Assembly (NCBI GenBank): GCA_041398965.1
Contig: JAWKTT010000012.1
Coordinates: 1-64,000, forward strand
Length of the DNA: 64,000 nucleotides
Source: JAWKTT01 sp041398965
Lineage (GTDB): Bacteria > Planctomycetota > Planctomycetia > Planctomycetales > Planctomycetaceae
Reading direction: 5' to 3'
Position numbers and translations under genes: made by a program. A model generated the notes under the pieces. It searched no databases, was not told the origin of the DNA, and worked only from the letters and a program-made list of their open reading frames with translations. Numbering within the stretch: position 1 is the stretch's first letter; every line of letters starts with the position of its first letter. Below are positions 46,382-54,599 of this stretch, in pieces.

Positions 46382-46510
46382 CGTCGGTTCCTGTCTCATT
46401 TCCCCCGAGGGTCACTGACCATTGTAAGCAGAGTCAGGTTCGCCGGGGGAACCAATATTGAGGATTGGCGAGAAAGGGAGTGCATCCAGCGGGCTCAGTC
46501 TCTGCGGCGA

Positions 46511-46975
46511 CTACTCGTGGCGCATCACGCAGTAACCTTCGAGCATCTTGCCGTTGAGGAAGTTGCCTGTGACATAGGATACTTTGTCGAACCCAACTTG
46601 GACCTTCACTTTGACAATGTCTTTGGATTGGGCGGCTGCGAGCACGTCGTTGGGGTCGGGATTGCCCGTCCCTGGTTCGACTTCGATGGTCACCTGAATG
46701 TCCGCCGCGGGAACTCCGAGGGCCTGTGACAGGAACGACTTAACGTCGGCAGTGACGTCCGCGTTCGTGGTCCCGTCGACGATTCCAGTGCGGGCACCAT
46801 GACGGGCACCATTCGTCAGGAGTTGACTCACCATCATCGCCCGGCCAAATTCGACGATCCCAAAGACAATCAGCACGAAAATCGGCAGGACAATGGCCAT
46901 TTCGACGACGGCAGACCCGATGCGGGACGACCGGAAGTGCGAAGAGCGACGACGACCGAGTGCAATACGCTGCAT
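46511..46975 (-). CDS. TadE-like pilus/secretion pseudopilin-type protein
   Basis: 154 residues. ATG at 46975 has GAGG 8 bases upstream; a TTG at 46987 is an alternative. A basic N-terminus ('RRRSSHFRSSRIGSAV') is followed by one helix 'VVEMAIVLPIFVLIVFGIVEFGRAM', the TadE signature with Glu at the start of the helix. The C-terminal domain (about 60-154) faces outside and ends with a cysteine. TadE-like proteins are minor pilins of tight-adherence systems. Here no TadA, TadB, TadC or TadG gene lies next to it, a common situation in planctomycetes. Confidence 0.85.
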   Translation of the reverse strand: MQRIALGRRRSSHFRSSRIGSAVVEMAIVLPIFVLIVFGIVEFGRAMMVSQLLTNGARHGARTGIVDGTTNADVTADVKSFLSQALGVPAADIQVTIEVEPGTGNPDPNDVLAAAQSKDIVKVKVQVGFDKVSYVTGNFLNGKMLEGYCVMRHE

Positions 46976-47177
46976 GACATGCCTCAACTTCCAAGGGCCT
47001 TTTTCGGCCGGAGGGGATCGACCCAGTCAGCAAACGATGACTTCGCCGGGCCTGTTGAAACATACCACTGGAAATCGGCGATGCGGCGTCCGGTCGTATC
47101 GGTTGTCGTCGATGGTGAGAAATGGCAACGTTCTAGCCGCACAATCGATACAAATTCACAAACAACCGAACTGCAGC

Positions 47178-48722
47178 CTACTCGGAAATCCAAGTCCCCT
47201 CGCCGACGGTGCCATCAGGATTGGCGGGAAGGTCCTGGCTGCTCTTGCGACCATGTGACCGCAGGACCTTGACGACTGGTTTCTGCGACCCGTCGGGGCG
47301 AATGATCCCCGCATTCGGAAAGCGGTGGGGGAAGCCATCGGAAAAGTGTGTCCAGAAGACGCCCGTGACAGCCGGTTTGGACATCAACAACGTGACGTAT
47401 CTCGATGCCCAGTGCGATTGGACTTCTTCTGACCAATCGACGCCACACTCGGAACGACCAACGGCGACCTCTTGCACGGCTTGCGAATCTTTCGTGGCCG
47501 ATGAAGGGAAGGAAAGCGTTACATGGAGTTGAATTCCCAGCAACGACCAGACATCAATCAGGCGGGACACCGCAAGCAGGTCCCGATGTCGAGACCCCTG
47601 CGGGTGATAGCCGACGGCAATCTCGAGATTGACCCCCGACAGGCCGAGCGAAGAGCGAACGAGCGCATCGACGAACTGGATCGGTGTCAACCGATGTTGG
47701 CCACCGGCTTGGTAGTCCCCCCAGGGGCGATCGATCCGAATGAAGAGTTGGGCTTCTGTGTCGGTTCGTTGTGCGGCTTCGAGTGATCGGGCCGTGAGCG
47801 CGAGTCGTTGTTCTTCGGTCAGTCGCAGTCCCCCGCCGGTGTTTGGGCGGGCGACCACTTCCCACATCCGAATCTGTCCCGCGTAATGACTGACGGCGGT
47901 TTCGATGAAGTCGCACACGAAGCTTTGCAGGTTGAGGAAGTCGTCTTTCCAGGTGGTCAACCATTGCGGCAATCCACCTGCCGAAAGATCAATCAGCGGG
48001 CCCCCGCGAACGAACATTCGCTGTTGCTGGCAACAGGAGACAAGGTCATCGAGACTCTGCCAGTTGTAGTTTCCTTCGGTCGGCTCAATCCGATTCCATT
48101 CGACCGGGACGACGGCAGCAGAAAACGTACTGCAAAACAGGTCCTTAAGCACCTCGACGCTGAGTGATTCATCGACAGTGCAGCCGAGTAGAGCGGGGCG
48201 GTGGGAGAGAGACTGCATCCGACTCTTGAATCGCTGTATGGCATAAGATCCACCGAGAACGTCTGCTGCTCGAAAGGCTTGAGTCAATGCCTGTTGAGAA
48301 TAGTCGTCGACCAGGGTTGGATGATTTCGGTTGGCAGAAGCTTTCGAGAAGAGTTGATAGGCGAGTTTGATTTGACTTCGGAAGTTATCGGGAATCAACA
48401 TTCCAGCAGTTTCCCAGAGGTACGCCTGTTCTCGGGTCTCAGCAATTTTTCCGCGAGCAAGTTCCAGTGTCAGATGGTAGGGACGGTCGCTCTCTGGGAG
48501 CGATGTCGTCGTGATGATCGGCAGGCCAAACCCCTCGACCCGCCAAGGGATGTGGAGCTTGCCGCTGTCGGAATTCGAGCGGGTGCATTGTAATAGATTG
48601 CCTTGAAGCTCGACCCGCAATGGGGCGACCCGTCCATCGAGCTGGGTGATGTACGCAGCCTCGTACTCCGGCCAATCAATGGTCTTGCCGTCAGGGACAA
48701 CAATGAATCGCATCACACCCAT
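47178..48722 (-). CDS. GH10-like (xylanase-fold) protein lacking the usual catalytic residues
   Basis: 514 residues, no signal peptide. Residues about 1-130 form an N-terminal domain of unknown type. From about 165 the sequence follows a GH10 TIM barrel: 'FSAAVVPVEWNRIEPTEGNYNWQSLDDLV', 'VRGGPLIDLSAGGLPQWL', 'VTGVFWTHFSDGFPH'. Where GH10 enzymes have the acid/base in W-D-V-V-N-E, this has 'MWEVVARPNTGG'; where the nucleophile T-E-L-D is expected, it has 'LHVTLSF'. Both catalytic glutamates therefore appear replaced. It may bind rather than cleave carbohydrate, or use another site. ATG at 48722 (48713 also possible). Minus strand, single gene. Confidence 0.8.
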   Translation of the reverse strand: MGVMRFIVVPDGKTIDWPEYEAAYITQLDGRVAPLRVELQGNLLQCTRSNSDSGKLHIPWRVEGFGLPIITTTSLPESDRPYHLTLELARGKIAETREQAYLWETAGMLIPDNFRSQIKLAYQLFSKASANRNHPTLVDDYSQQALTQAFRAADVLGGSYAIQRFKSRMQSLSHRPALLGCTVDESLSVEVLKDLFCSTFSAAVVPVEWNRIEPTEGNYNWQSLDDLVSCCQQQRMFVRGGPLIDLSAGGLPQWLTTWKDDFLNLQSFVCDFIETAVSHYAGQIRMWEVVARPNTGGGLRLTEEQRLALTARSLEAAQRTDTEAQLFIRIDRPWGDYQAGGQHRLTPIQFVDALVRSSLGLSGVNLEIAVGYHPQGSRHRDLLAVSRLIDVWSLLGIQLHVTLSFPSSATKDSQAVQEVAVGRSECGVDWSEEVQSHWASRYVTLLMSKPAVTGVFWTHFSDGFPHRFPNAGIIRPDGSQKPVVKVLRSHGRKSSQDLPANPDGTVGEGTWISE

Positions 48723-49030
48723 GAGACGTCGTCATTCCTCGAGTGCGAATATCCCGTTACGGGATGAAAGTGGATTTTGATAATGCCGTCTGGCGAGATG
48801 GGGGCCAAACCAGCACGGTCCCCGCGGTCTCTCATCCAGTTCAGGGTGAGGGGGGAACTTGCCAACCGGACAAGCGGGAGTGTACGCCTGAATGCCAATC
48901 GCATCAAGCGCGACCGCATGCTCCTGCAGTAAGAGTTTGTCAAGCTGTTGCAGAATTTGGCAGCCAGTAGTTATGCTCAAGGAGAGATCGGGCGCCAAAT
49001 ACAACCTTTTTTAACTCGGAGTGATCGGTC
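48723..49030. other. Divergent intergenic region without a gene
   Basis: 308 bases between the GH10-like gene (minus) and the 65-residue gene (plus). Only short frames without motifs. No strong hairpin seen. Confidence 0.45.
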
Positions 49031-49228
49031 GTGTCTGAAACGAACGAACAACAACGAAAGTACCGCGAGTTCTTGGACCTGCTCCCGCTCACCCTGAATT
49101 TAGCAGGGTTACCAACAAGCGAGCACGGACGCTATTACTCGGAAGAACAGATGGAGACCCGTTTGTTCGCAGTTCGCCACGCTTACAAAGCCGCCCGGGC
49201 CTTCGTCCGCGAAATTGTGGCCAAGTAA
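49031..49228 (+). CDS. Small soluble protein of unknown function
   Basis: 65 residues beginning with a GTG at 49031. Composition and helix pattern look real ('EQQRKYREFLDLLPLTLNLAGLP', 'EEQMETRLFAVRHAYKAARAFVREIV'). The tidy amphipathic helices and gene-like codon use suggest a genuine small protein, but I recognise no named family. It lies 99 bases before the M28 peptidase gene in the same direction. Confidence 0.6.
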   Translation: MSETNEQQRKYREFLDLLPLTLNLAGLPTSEHGRYYSEEQMETRLFAVRHAYKAARAFVREIVAK

Positions 49229-49327
49229 TCGCGCACGGAGGGGCATTCTCGGCGAAACCAATCCCCCAACTTTGCAAGGTGGGGACGATTCGTCGCTTTG
49301 ATCACGCTGTCGAACAGGGAGTCAGGG

Positions 49328-50419
49328 ATGCAACAAGTTCCACAGTCATGCACAGTGCGGCATACAATCAACCCCTACCCAACAAACCCATGGCGTCGCT
49401 TCGGGTTCCTTGCGTTGATTGTGCTTATCTCTGCCTGCTCGCAACAACCAGTCGACTCAGCTGAAGGAGAGGCCCGCCTGGCTCAGGGGCCGGTTGCTGT
49501 TCCAACCGCTCAACCTGCTTCCCCCCCGGCCGGTGTCGCAAACGTTCGAATTGCCGTTCCTGCGAAGTTCGACCCCGATCGAGCGTTCAGGTATCTGGAA
49601 GAGGTCTGCCGTCTCGGCCCGCGCATCTCTGGGACGGAAGGGATGAAGAAGCAACAAGAGATGATCGACGAACACTTTACCAAGCTGGGGGCCAAAGTCT
49701 TCTACCAACAGTTTGACACGTCGCATCCCGAGACCGGGGCACCCGTCAAGCTGCAGAACATGATCGTCTCGTGGCATCCCGCTGCTCGCGACCGAGTGCT
49801 CCTCTGCTGTCATTACGACACCCGACCGAGACCCGATCAGGAACCATATCCCCCCAATCGGGATAAGGTATTCATCGGGGCGAACGATGGAGCGAGTGGT
49901 GTTGCCCTCTTCATGGAACTTGGTCATATCCTCCCCACATTGCAGACAGAGGTCGGCGTCGACTTCGTTTTCTTCGATGCCGAGGAACTCATCTACGACA
50001 ACAAGCGGGATCGTGATCGCTACTTCCTCGGGTCTCAGCACTTCGCCAAAGAGTACCGCGACCAGCCTCCGCAGTACCGCTACCTGGCCGGTGTGTTGGT
50101 CGACATGATCGGAGACAAGAACCTGCAACTCTACATGGAACAAAACAGCATGAAGCTCGCCCCCGATGTGACTCGCAGCGTCTGGGCTGCGGCTCGTCAG
50201 GTGAAAGCTCGCCATTTCATTTCCAGGATCAAACACGATGTTCGAGACGATCATCTCGCTCTCAACGAGATCGCCAAAATCCCAACGTGCGACGTCATCG
50301 ACTTCGACTACCCCTATTGGCACACCCGTAATGATCTCCCCTCTGCCTGCTCCGGCGAGTCGCTGCAAGAGGTTGGTGCCGTTCTCACTCAATGGCTCAT
50401 CAACCGCCCCCCGCGATAA
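49328..50419 (+). CDS. M28-family zinc peptidase or glutaminyl-cyclase-like lipoprotein
   Basis: 363 residues from the ATG at 49328, which has GGGAG upstream. A lipoprotein signal peptide ends 'LIVLISAC', so the mature protein should be lipidated. The domain shows the M28 zinc sites in order: 'CCHYDTRP' (His, Asp), 'GANDGASG' (Asp), 'FFDAEEL' (Glu pair), 'VLVDMIGD' (Asp) and 'YPYWHTRNDLP' (His). Overall layout and the final motif resemble glutaminyl-peptide cyclotransferases as much as aminopeptidases; sequence alone does not settle which. Probably acts in the periplasm on peptides. Convergent with the terminase cassette, 107 bases between stops. Confidence 0.9.
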   Translation: MQQVPQSCTVRHTINPYPTNPWRRFGFLALIVLISACSQQPVDSAEGEARLAQGPVAVPTAQPASPPAGVANVRIAVPAKFDPDRAFRYLEEVCRLGPRISGTEGMKKQQEMIDEHFTKLGAKVFYQQFDTSHPETGAPVKLQNMIVSWHPAARDRVLLCCHYDTRPRPDQEPYPPNRDKVFIGANDGASGVALFMELGHILPTLQTEVGVDFVFFDAEELIYDNKRDRDRYFLGSQHFAKEYRDQPPQYRYLAGVLVDMIGDKNLQLYMEQNSMKLAPDVTRSVWAAARQVKARHFISRIKHDVRDDHLALNEIAKIPTCDVIDFDYPYWHTRNDLPSACSGESLQEVGAVLTQWLINRPPR

Positions 50420-50526
50420 CTCACCCTCATCCGAGTGCTGACAACATCGAATCGCAAATGACATCGAGCGGGGGGATGCGTCCCGCAGCGAAATTCCCCG
50501 ACAAGCTGGCACGTACGATCAATGCA

Positions 50527-52014
50527 CTACCACAAGAACCCACCATCGGTCGCGGGTTGGGTGATATCAAGGAACGTGGTCTCGATCGGGAGCGTATCGC
50601 AGAGTTCTAACGCTGCGACGCCGAGCGTGAAGGCTCGGTCGTCGTGGTGGATGCCGTCGCGGTGATGATCGAGTCGGACGCGGCCTTGCTTGGACTCTCT
50701 TAGCAAGAGCGAAGCGAGTTCGGTTTCCAGGTCATCTCGACCGTGAGGAGACTCGACCGTGCCGCAGTTGGCGTACCAGCGGATGTGTCGATGGATCAAC
50801 AATTGACGCAGGTTCATGGTCAACTTGTGATTCCCGATCCCCCCGCCAAAGTCGAAGCGTCGCAACTCATAGCGATTCGCAAATCGCTGAATCGTGTGCA
50901 ATAACTGATGCTCATCCAAGACGAAGCGAACGCGAGGAAAGTTAGCGGCAACGTCAGCGATCCAATCTTCGACCCACTGCACAGGGGTAGGTCGTGTCGG
51001 GGTTGGGCGAACGACATCCATCCGGTCGACGATGATAAAATCCCCATCACGATGACAGACGCAGCCGACGGTGAAGTCGTGCTTCTCGGCATAGTCAATC
51101 GCCGCAACGTACACTCGATCGGGTCGACCGGCTGATTGATACTGCAACTGCTCATCGCGGCACGCCTCCGCTTCCCCCAGGGTGACGAGTTCGCCATCCG
51201 AGTGATGCCAAGCGTTCATCCAGAGTCGGTCAAACACCGATGGCGGCAACAGAGCACGCTGTTCTTCCAACCACTCTGCGGTAATCCAGGGCGCCTGTGG
51301 ACCCTGAAGGGATGAGAAGTGCCAAGTGGGGGAGACTCGGGCATGTTCCCGCACATCCCACTGCCAACCGCGACCGGTCCCGGCGTTCGTCAGCACGGTA
51401 AGGACACAGTTGGGGCGCTTTGCAGCCGACGAAAGGAGGGAGTGCCACAAGTCGGGATGCGACCAATGACACAGTTCGTCACAGACAACGAAGTCGGGAA
51501 GTGCTCCGTACGACGACTGTACGTCCGACGAAATGACTTCAAGCCGCGAACCAGTGACCTTGTTCTTCACTTCGTGTTCGATGAAACGGAGGTCGCGGCA
51601 GAGTTCATCGTTCGTGTCGGCGAGACGTTGGATCGCTCGATGAATGAGGCTCGCTTGTTCGCGATCTGCTGCCGCTGCCAAACCGGAGACGGCGTGTCGA
51701 GCAGCGATGAGAATCCACGTGATCTGGACCGCAGTATCGGAGGTTTTCGAGTGTCCCCGGGGACGTTCGATATAGGCCCGCCGCAGTGGTGATATTTTCG
51801 AAGCTATTGAACCAGTAATGAGACCTGTTGTATTAGGTGATAACGGCGAACGCCCCGCGAGATCGGCCCACGCATTGTCGATGGCATGGAAGTCGACCCG
51901 CTGCCAGGGTTGCAGCAAGTCGACCAGTGGTGGGCCGTCATCGGTCAGTCGGACGACATCACGAAACAGTCTCGGATGTTGGAACGGGCGTCGACTTTGA
52001 ATCGCTTCATTCAT
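50527..52014 (-). CDS. Large terminase subunit-like protein, ATPase and nuclease motifs intact
   Basis: 495 residues from the ATG at 52014, which sits in an ATGAATGA overlap with the preceding gene's stop; the frame is open to 52089 (520 residues). ATPase: 'ERPRGHSKTS' (Walker A type, about 83-92), 'DFVVCDELCHW' (Walker B with catalytic Glu) and 'VLTVLTNAGT' (coupling motif). RNase H-like nuclease: 'VAAIDYAEKHDFTVG', 'RFVLDE' and 'IHHDDRAFTLG', the three acidic blocks of TerL nucleases. Such proteins pump and cut DNA into phage, GTA or virus-like capsids. No portal, capsid, protease or tail gene is in the window. The intact motifs argue for an active, possibly domesticated enzyme. Confidence 0.82.
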   Translation of the reverse strand: MNEAIQSRRPFQHPRLFRDVVRLTDDGPPLVDLLQPWQRVDFHAIDNAWADLAGRSPLSPNTTGLITGSIASKISPLRRAYIERPRGHSKTSDTAVQITWILIAARHAVSGLAAAADREQASLIHRAIQRLADTNDELCRDLRFIEHEVKNKVTGSRLEVISSDVQSSYGALPDFVVCDELCHWSHPDLWHSLLSSAAKRPNCVLTVLTNAGTGRGWQWDVREHARVSPTWHFSSLQGPQAPWITAEWLEEQRALLPPSVFDRLWMNAWHHSDGELVTLGEAEACRDEQLQYQSAGRPDRVYVAAIDYAEKHDFTVGCVCHRDGDFIIVDRMDVVRPTPTRPTPVQWVEDWIADVAANFPRVRFVLDEHQLLHTIQRFANRYELRRFDFGGGIGNHKLTMNLRQLLIHRHIRWYANCGTVESPHGRDDLETELASLLLRESKQGRVRLDHHRDGIHHDDRAFTLGVAALELCDTLPIETTFLDITQPATDGGFLW

Positions 52015-52660
52015 TCGAAGAATCTGTAGAAGTTGTTCCCTTCGCGTAGCGGGCGACTGCGAGTTGGTATCGTGCTTCGAGTTCTTCATCCGTGAGTCCG
52101 TTCAGGTCGTCGGTGTCGTCAGAGTCGCAACCGGTCGATTCCGAGACCGGTTGCCATTCTGGTGGGGGAAGGTTCTTGAGGAAAAATGTCTGGGCGGAAA
52201 CGCTCCCCTCCATGGCGGCCCGATACAGGGCCGCTGCGACGTTCTGACTCAACAGGTGGTTGACCCGAATCACCCGCTCGGCAAACAGTGGGTCTTGTTC
52301 GAGCGTGAGGGCGAGTTGATCGATCTCGACGAGTAACTGGCGACAAGCCGCCGCAGGCGAAGCCCCCCGCCCCAAAAGGTTGAGATACAACCCCTGTTCG
52401 TCCGCCGTGAGCAGCGGCGAAGTCGACCCCCGTACCAGCAACTCGGCCCGAGGCTCATCCACGGGCGTCACGTCCGCCGGCATCCCACTCCGACCGGCAA
52501 CCTGCTTCGCGACATCGACCTGTCCCGTCGTCGCCGCTCCCGTCTTCCTAACCTCCCCCGATCTGACGGAGGACTTCTTCTTCGCCGAGGCCTTCTTGGC
52601 GCTTGGTTGCTTGACCCCCGGCGACTTTGTCGTAGCACTCTTTGTGACAGCTTTCTTCAT
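52007..52660 (-). CDS. Small-terminase-like DNA-binding protein
   Basis: 217 residues from the ATG at 52660 (AAGAGAA upstream). The N-terminal 45 residues are Lys/Ser/Ala-rich ('KKASAKKKSSVRSG'), a histone-like tail that could bind DNA. The centre (about 80-165) resembles small terminase helix-turn-helix regions: 'LYLNLLGRGASPAAACRQL', 'LEQDPLFAERVIR', 'AALYRAAMEGSVSAQTFFLKNL'. The acidic C-terminus ends at a stop overlapping the large terminase start. Adjacent to TerL in the usual phage order (small then large). The assignment rests on weak motif similarity plus position. Confidence 0.6.
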   Translation of the reverse strand: MKKAVTKSATTKSPGVKQPSAKKASAKKKSSVRSGEVRKTGAATTGQVDVAKQVAGRSGMPADVTPVDEPRAELLVRGSTSPLLTADEQGLYLNLLGRGASPAAACRQLLVEIDQLALTLEQDPLFAERVIRVNHLLSQNVAAALYRAAMEGSVSAQTFFLKNLPPPEWQPVSESTGCDSDDTDDLNGLTDEELEARYQLAVARYAKGTTSTDSSNE

Positions 52661-52772
52661 GAACAGTTCTCTTAAGACAGGCACATTCCAAGACACCAAA
52701 GCCCCACGATTGCATCGCAGGGACGGGGGCAATTCTGTTCAGCACGATTCTTGCGATGAGGGTTGAACCACT

Positions 52773-52850
52773 CTTCACCTTCTCCCCCCCGTAGGGACGC
52801 TGGCTGACGTAGGAACGTCTTCTGCGGGGGGAGAAGGAGCCTTGTGTCGG
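52773..52850. repeat. Palindromic intergenic repeat, family 2, copy v
   Basis: CACCTTCTCCCCCCCGTAGG and GCGGGGGGAGAAGGAGCC flank an internal palindrome CTGACGTAGGAACG. It lies in the 305-base gap between the small-terminase-like gene and the GNAT frame, so it separates the ABC-GNAT gene from the terminases. Nothing else is visible in the gap. Confidence 0.65.
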
Positions 52851-52965
52851 CTAAAGCCTTCGGGGTTGTCGAATGAAGAGTCATCGAGTCTCTGCCTCAG
52901 ACTGCTATTGATCCGTCGAGCGGTTGTCGAAGATGTAGGGTACACGGGGGTTGCGTGACGGCTTG

Positions 52966-53532
52966 TTATGGGTTTCGTCGCAGACGAGACTTACCGTGAC
53001 CTGGACGGCGGCCACCGTAGAGGGCAGAGTGAGAGGCGTGCGACGCCACTTGACGTTTCGTTACTCCCACACGTACGAAACCGGCTCGCTCGAAAAAGGG
53101 GTTGATATGACCCATCTGCGTCAGCGTTTCGATCCAAGGTGACGGCGAGAGTTCACAACTGCGACGCACAAAAGCGGCCGCAATCCCCGCTCCACGGTAC
53201 GTCGGATGAATGACCACTCGTTGCAGTTGAACAATCTGAGAGTTCATCACCCGTAATGCAGTGCGGTCCCAGCGACCACTGCGGCCAAAGAACTTGTTTC
53301 GCAGGGCGAGAGAAATCGGGGGCGCAACAAAGACACAGATGCCGATGGGCTCGTCACCATGCCACAGCAACGTCAGGAACTTGACGAGTCCGAGGTTGTG
53401 ACTGCGGTAATGCCAGCGAGAAAAGTACGCCCAGTCACGTCGGGACGCATTGGAAATCCAGAGGTCGTCGACGAAGGAGATGGGCTGCTTGTGTCGTGGT
53501 CGTGATGCGACTTCGTCCGCTTCGATCGCACT
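52966..53532 (-). CDS. GNAT acetyltransferase half of a COG2401-type gene (needs -1 shift)
   Basis: This frame has no good start of its own before an internal ATG at 53370, and it is protein-like from the A run onwards: 'FVDDLWISNASRRDWAYF', 'WHYRSHNLGLVKFLTLLWHG', 'EPIGICVFVAPP', 'QRVVIHPTYRGAGIAAAFVRR' (acetyl-CoA-binding motif) and 'FFERAGFVRVG'. It continues exactly where the ABC ATPase frame loses sense. ABC ATPase fused to GNAT is the COG2401 architecture. If the product is fused by a -1 shift at 53532-53540, the whole protein is 462 residues. Otherwise this half would be untranslated or start at 53370, which would lose its first strand. Function of COG2401 proteins is unknown. Confidence 0.8.
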   Translation of the reverse strand, partial: SAIEADEVASRPRHKQPISFVDDLWISNASRRDWAYFSRWHYRSHNLGLVKFLTLLWHGDEPIGICVFVAPPISLALRNKFFGRSGRWDRTALRVMNSQIVQLQRVVIHPTYRGAGIAAAFVRRSCELSPSPWIETLTQMGHINPFFERAGFVRVGVTKRQVASHASHSALYGGRRPGHGKSRLRRNP

Positions 53533-54353
53533 TTTTTTTTACGATGGCGATCAACTCGTTCCGTGTCCGGCTGCTCGGCGTCTGACTGGTCGATGATCGG
53601 CGACACATCGACCGGTTGCCCCTCACGGGTCAGCGAGACGAACCCATCGAGTCGACATTGCACGTGCAGGTTCGGCGAGAGATCGGCTGTAACGTCTTCA
53701 TGCGTCGTCGCGAGCAAGAAACCGGTGCCGGTCCGCAGGGAGAGACGACGAATGTTAAAGGCAATGACCTTGGCAAGAGTGCGGTCCAGGGTGGCGGTGA
53801 ACTCGTCCGCAACGATCCACTGGGGATTCTGCGACAGGGCCAGAGCCAGTCGAAACCGATAGCGTTGCCCGTCCGAGAGTTCCGAGGGTGTCCGCAACAT
53901 CAGGTGTGCTTCACCCAGCCCACACGAGGAAAGCAAGTTCATCGCTTCTTCAACCGGGAGTGGCAACGCATCAATCAGCAGCGTGTCGGGGAGTTTGAGA
54001 TCATCCAGGTTGACGACAGTGTCGGTCTCCATCGGTCGCGATGTCTGATCGGCTGTTCCGTCGTACGACAGTTCCGTTGCCGCCATCTCACTGAATGACG
54101 ACTCGGCGAGTTTGGCCGCTAAGGCCCGCATCAGGGACGACTTCCCCGAACCGCTGGCCCCGGTGAACAGTACGACATCCCCCCCCCTCACAGGCAACTC
54201 CAATTGCTCGGCGATGACATGCCGACCTTGCTCGAAGTCGATCCCAAAATGGTCCATGACGACCGAAGCCCGAGTGCTGTTGGTCTTCGGCAGAAAATCG
54301 TGTGCAACATTGAGAAACATCGGCTGGTTACCAGAGGTCAAGTAGAACAACAT
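53373..54353 (-). CDS. ABC ATPase half of a COG2401-type ABC-GNAT gene
   Basis: Zero-frame product of 326 residues. Walker A 'GASGSGKS' (65-72), ABC signature 'LSDGQRYRF' (159-167), Walker B 'WIVADEF' (179-185) and switch His in 'ATTHED' (216-221). No membrane helices, so it is not a transporter but a soluble SMC/Rad50- or UvrA-like type of ATPase. After 'RHRKKK' (269-274) the zero frame becomes a low-complexity tail ('SHHDHDTSSPSPSSTTSG') and stops at 53373, while the -1 frame carries the GNAT domain. The cassette is divergent from the DUF2071 gene and precedes the terminase genes. Confidence 0.85.
   Translation of the reverse strand: MLFYLTSGNQPMFLNVAHDFLPKTNSTRASVVMDHFGIDFEQGRHVIAEQLELPVRGGDVVLFTGASGSGKSSLMRALAAKLAESSFSEMAATELSYDGTADQTSRPMETDTVVNLDDLKLPDTLLIDALPLPVEEAMNLLSSCGLGEAHLMLRTPSELSDGQRYRFRLALALSQNPQWIVADEFTATLDRTLAKVIAFNIRRLSLRTGTGFLLATTHEDVTADLSPNLHVQCRLDGFVSLTREGQPVDVSPIIDQSDAEQPDTERVDRHRKKKVRSKRTKSHHDHDTSSPSPSSTTSGFPMRPDVTGRTFLAGITAVTTSDSSSS
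53532..53540 (-). other. A9 slippery run joining ABC and GNAT frames
   Basis: On the coding strand, three consecutive AAA Lys codons end the sensible part of the ABC frame, followed by GTG. Re-reading the last A gives AGT-GCG-ATC and enters the GNAT frame. A-AAA-AAA is a canonical -1 slippery pattern, and nine A residues also allow RNA polymerase slippage. The total span 52966-54353 is 1,388 bases, one short of a multiple of three, consistent with a single missing or re-read base. Confidence 0.75.
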
Positions 54354-54599
54354 CGGGGAAACCCCATTTATTCAGTAACCAAAGAGGTTGCGCCGATTGG
54401 CCCCAAAGTTAAAACGATTCCTCGTTTTTCGGTCTGAGGTTAAGATGCCCCTGAAATCGTACGACGAACAACTTTTCCGGTTGAATACTCGGACTTTCGA
54501 CAGACGAGAATGTCCGTCGTAAAGAAACTCTCAACTGAAGCTTTGCGTTTGCGAATCGGTGTTCGATCAACCATGAGGTTTCGACCGGAGGGATACACC

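Noticed and set aside
45809..46399. Complete AbiE-type toxin-antitoxin pair
   Set aside because: Only the nucleotidyltransferase-like gene is present; no adjacent antitoxin gene is found on either side.
49457..50512. 351-residue minus-strand frame opposite the M28 peptidase
   Set aside because: The plus strand has all zinc-site motifs; the antisense frame has none.
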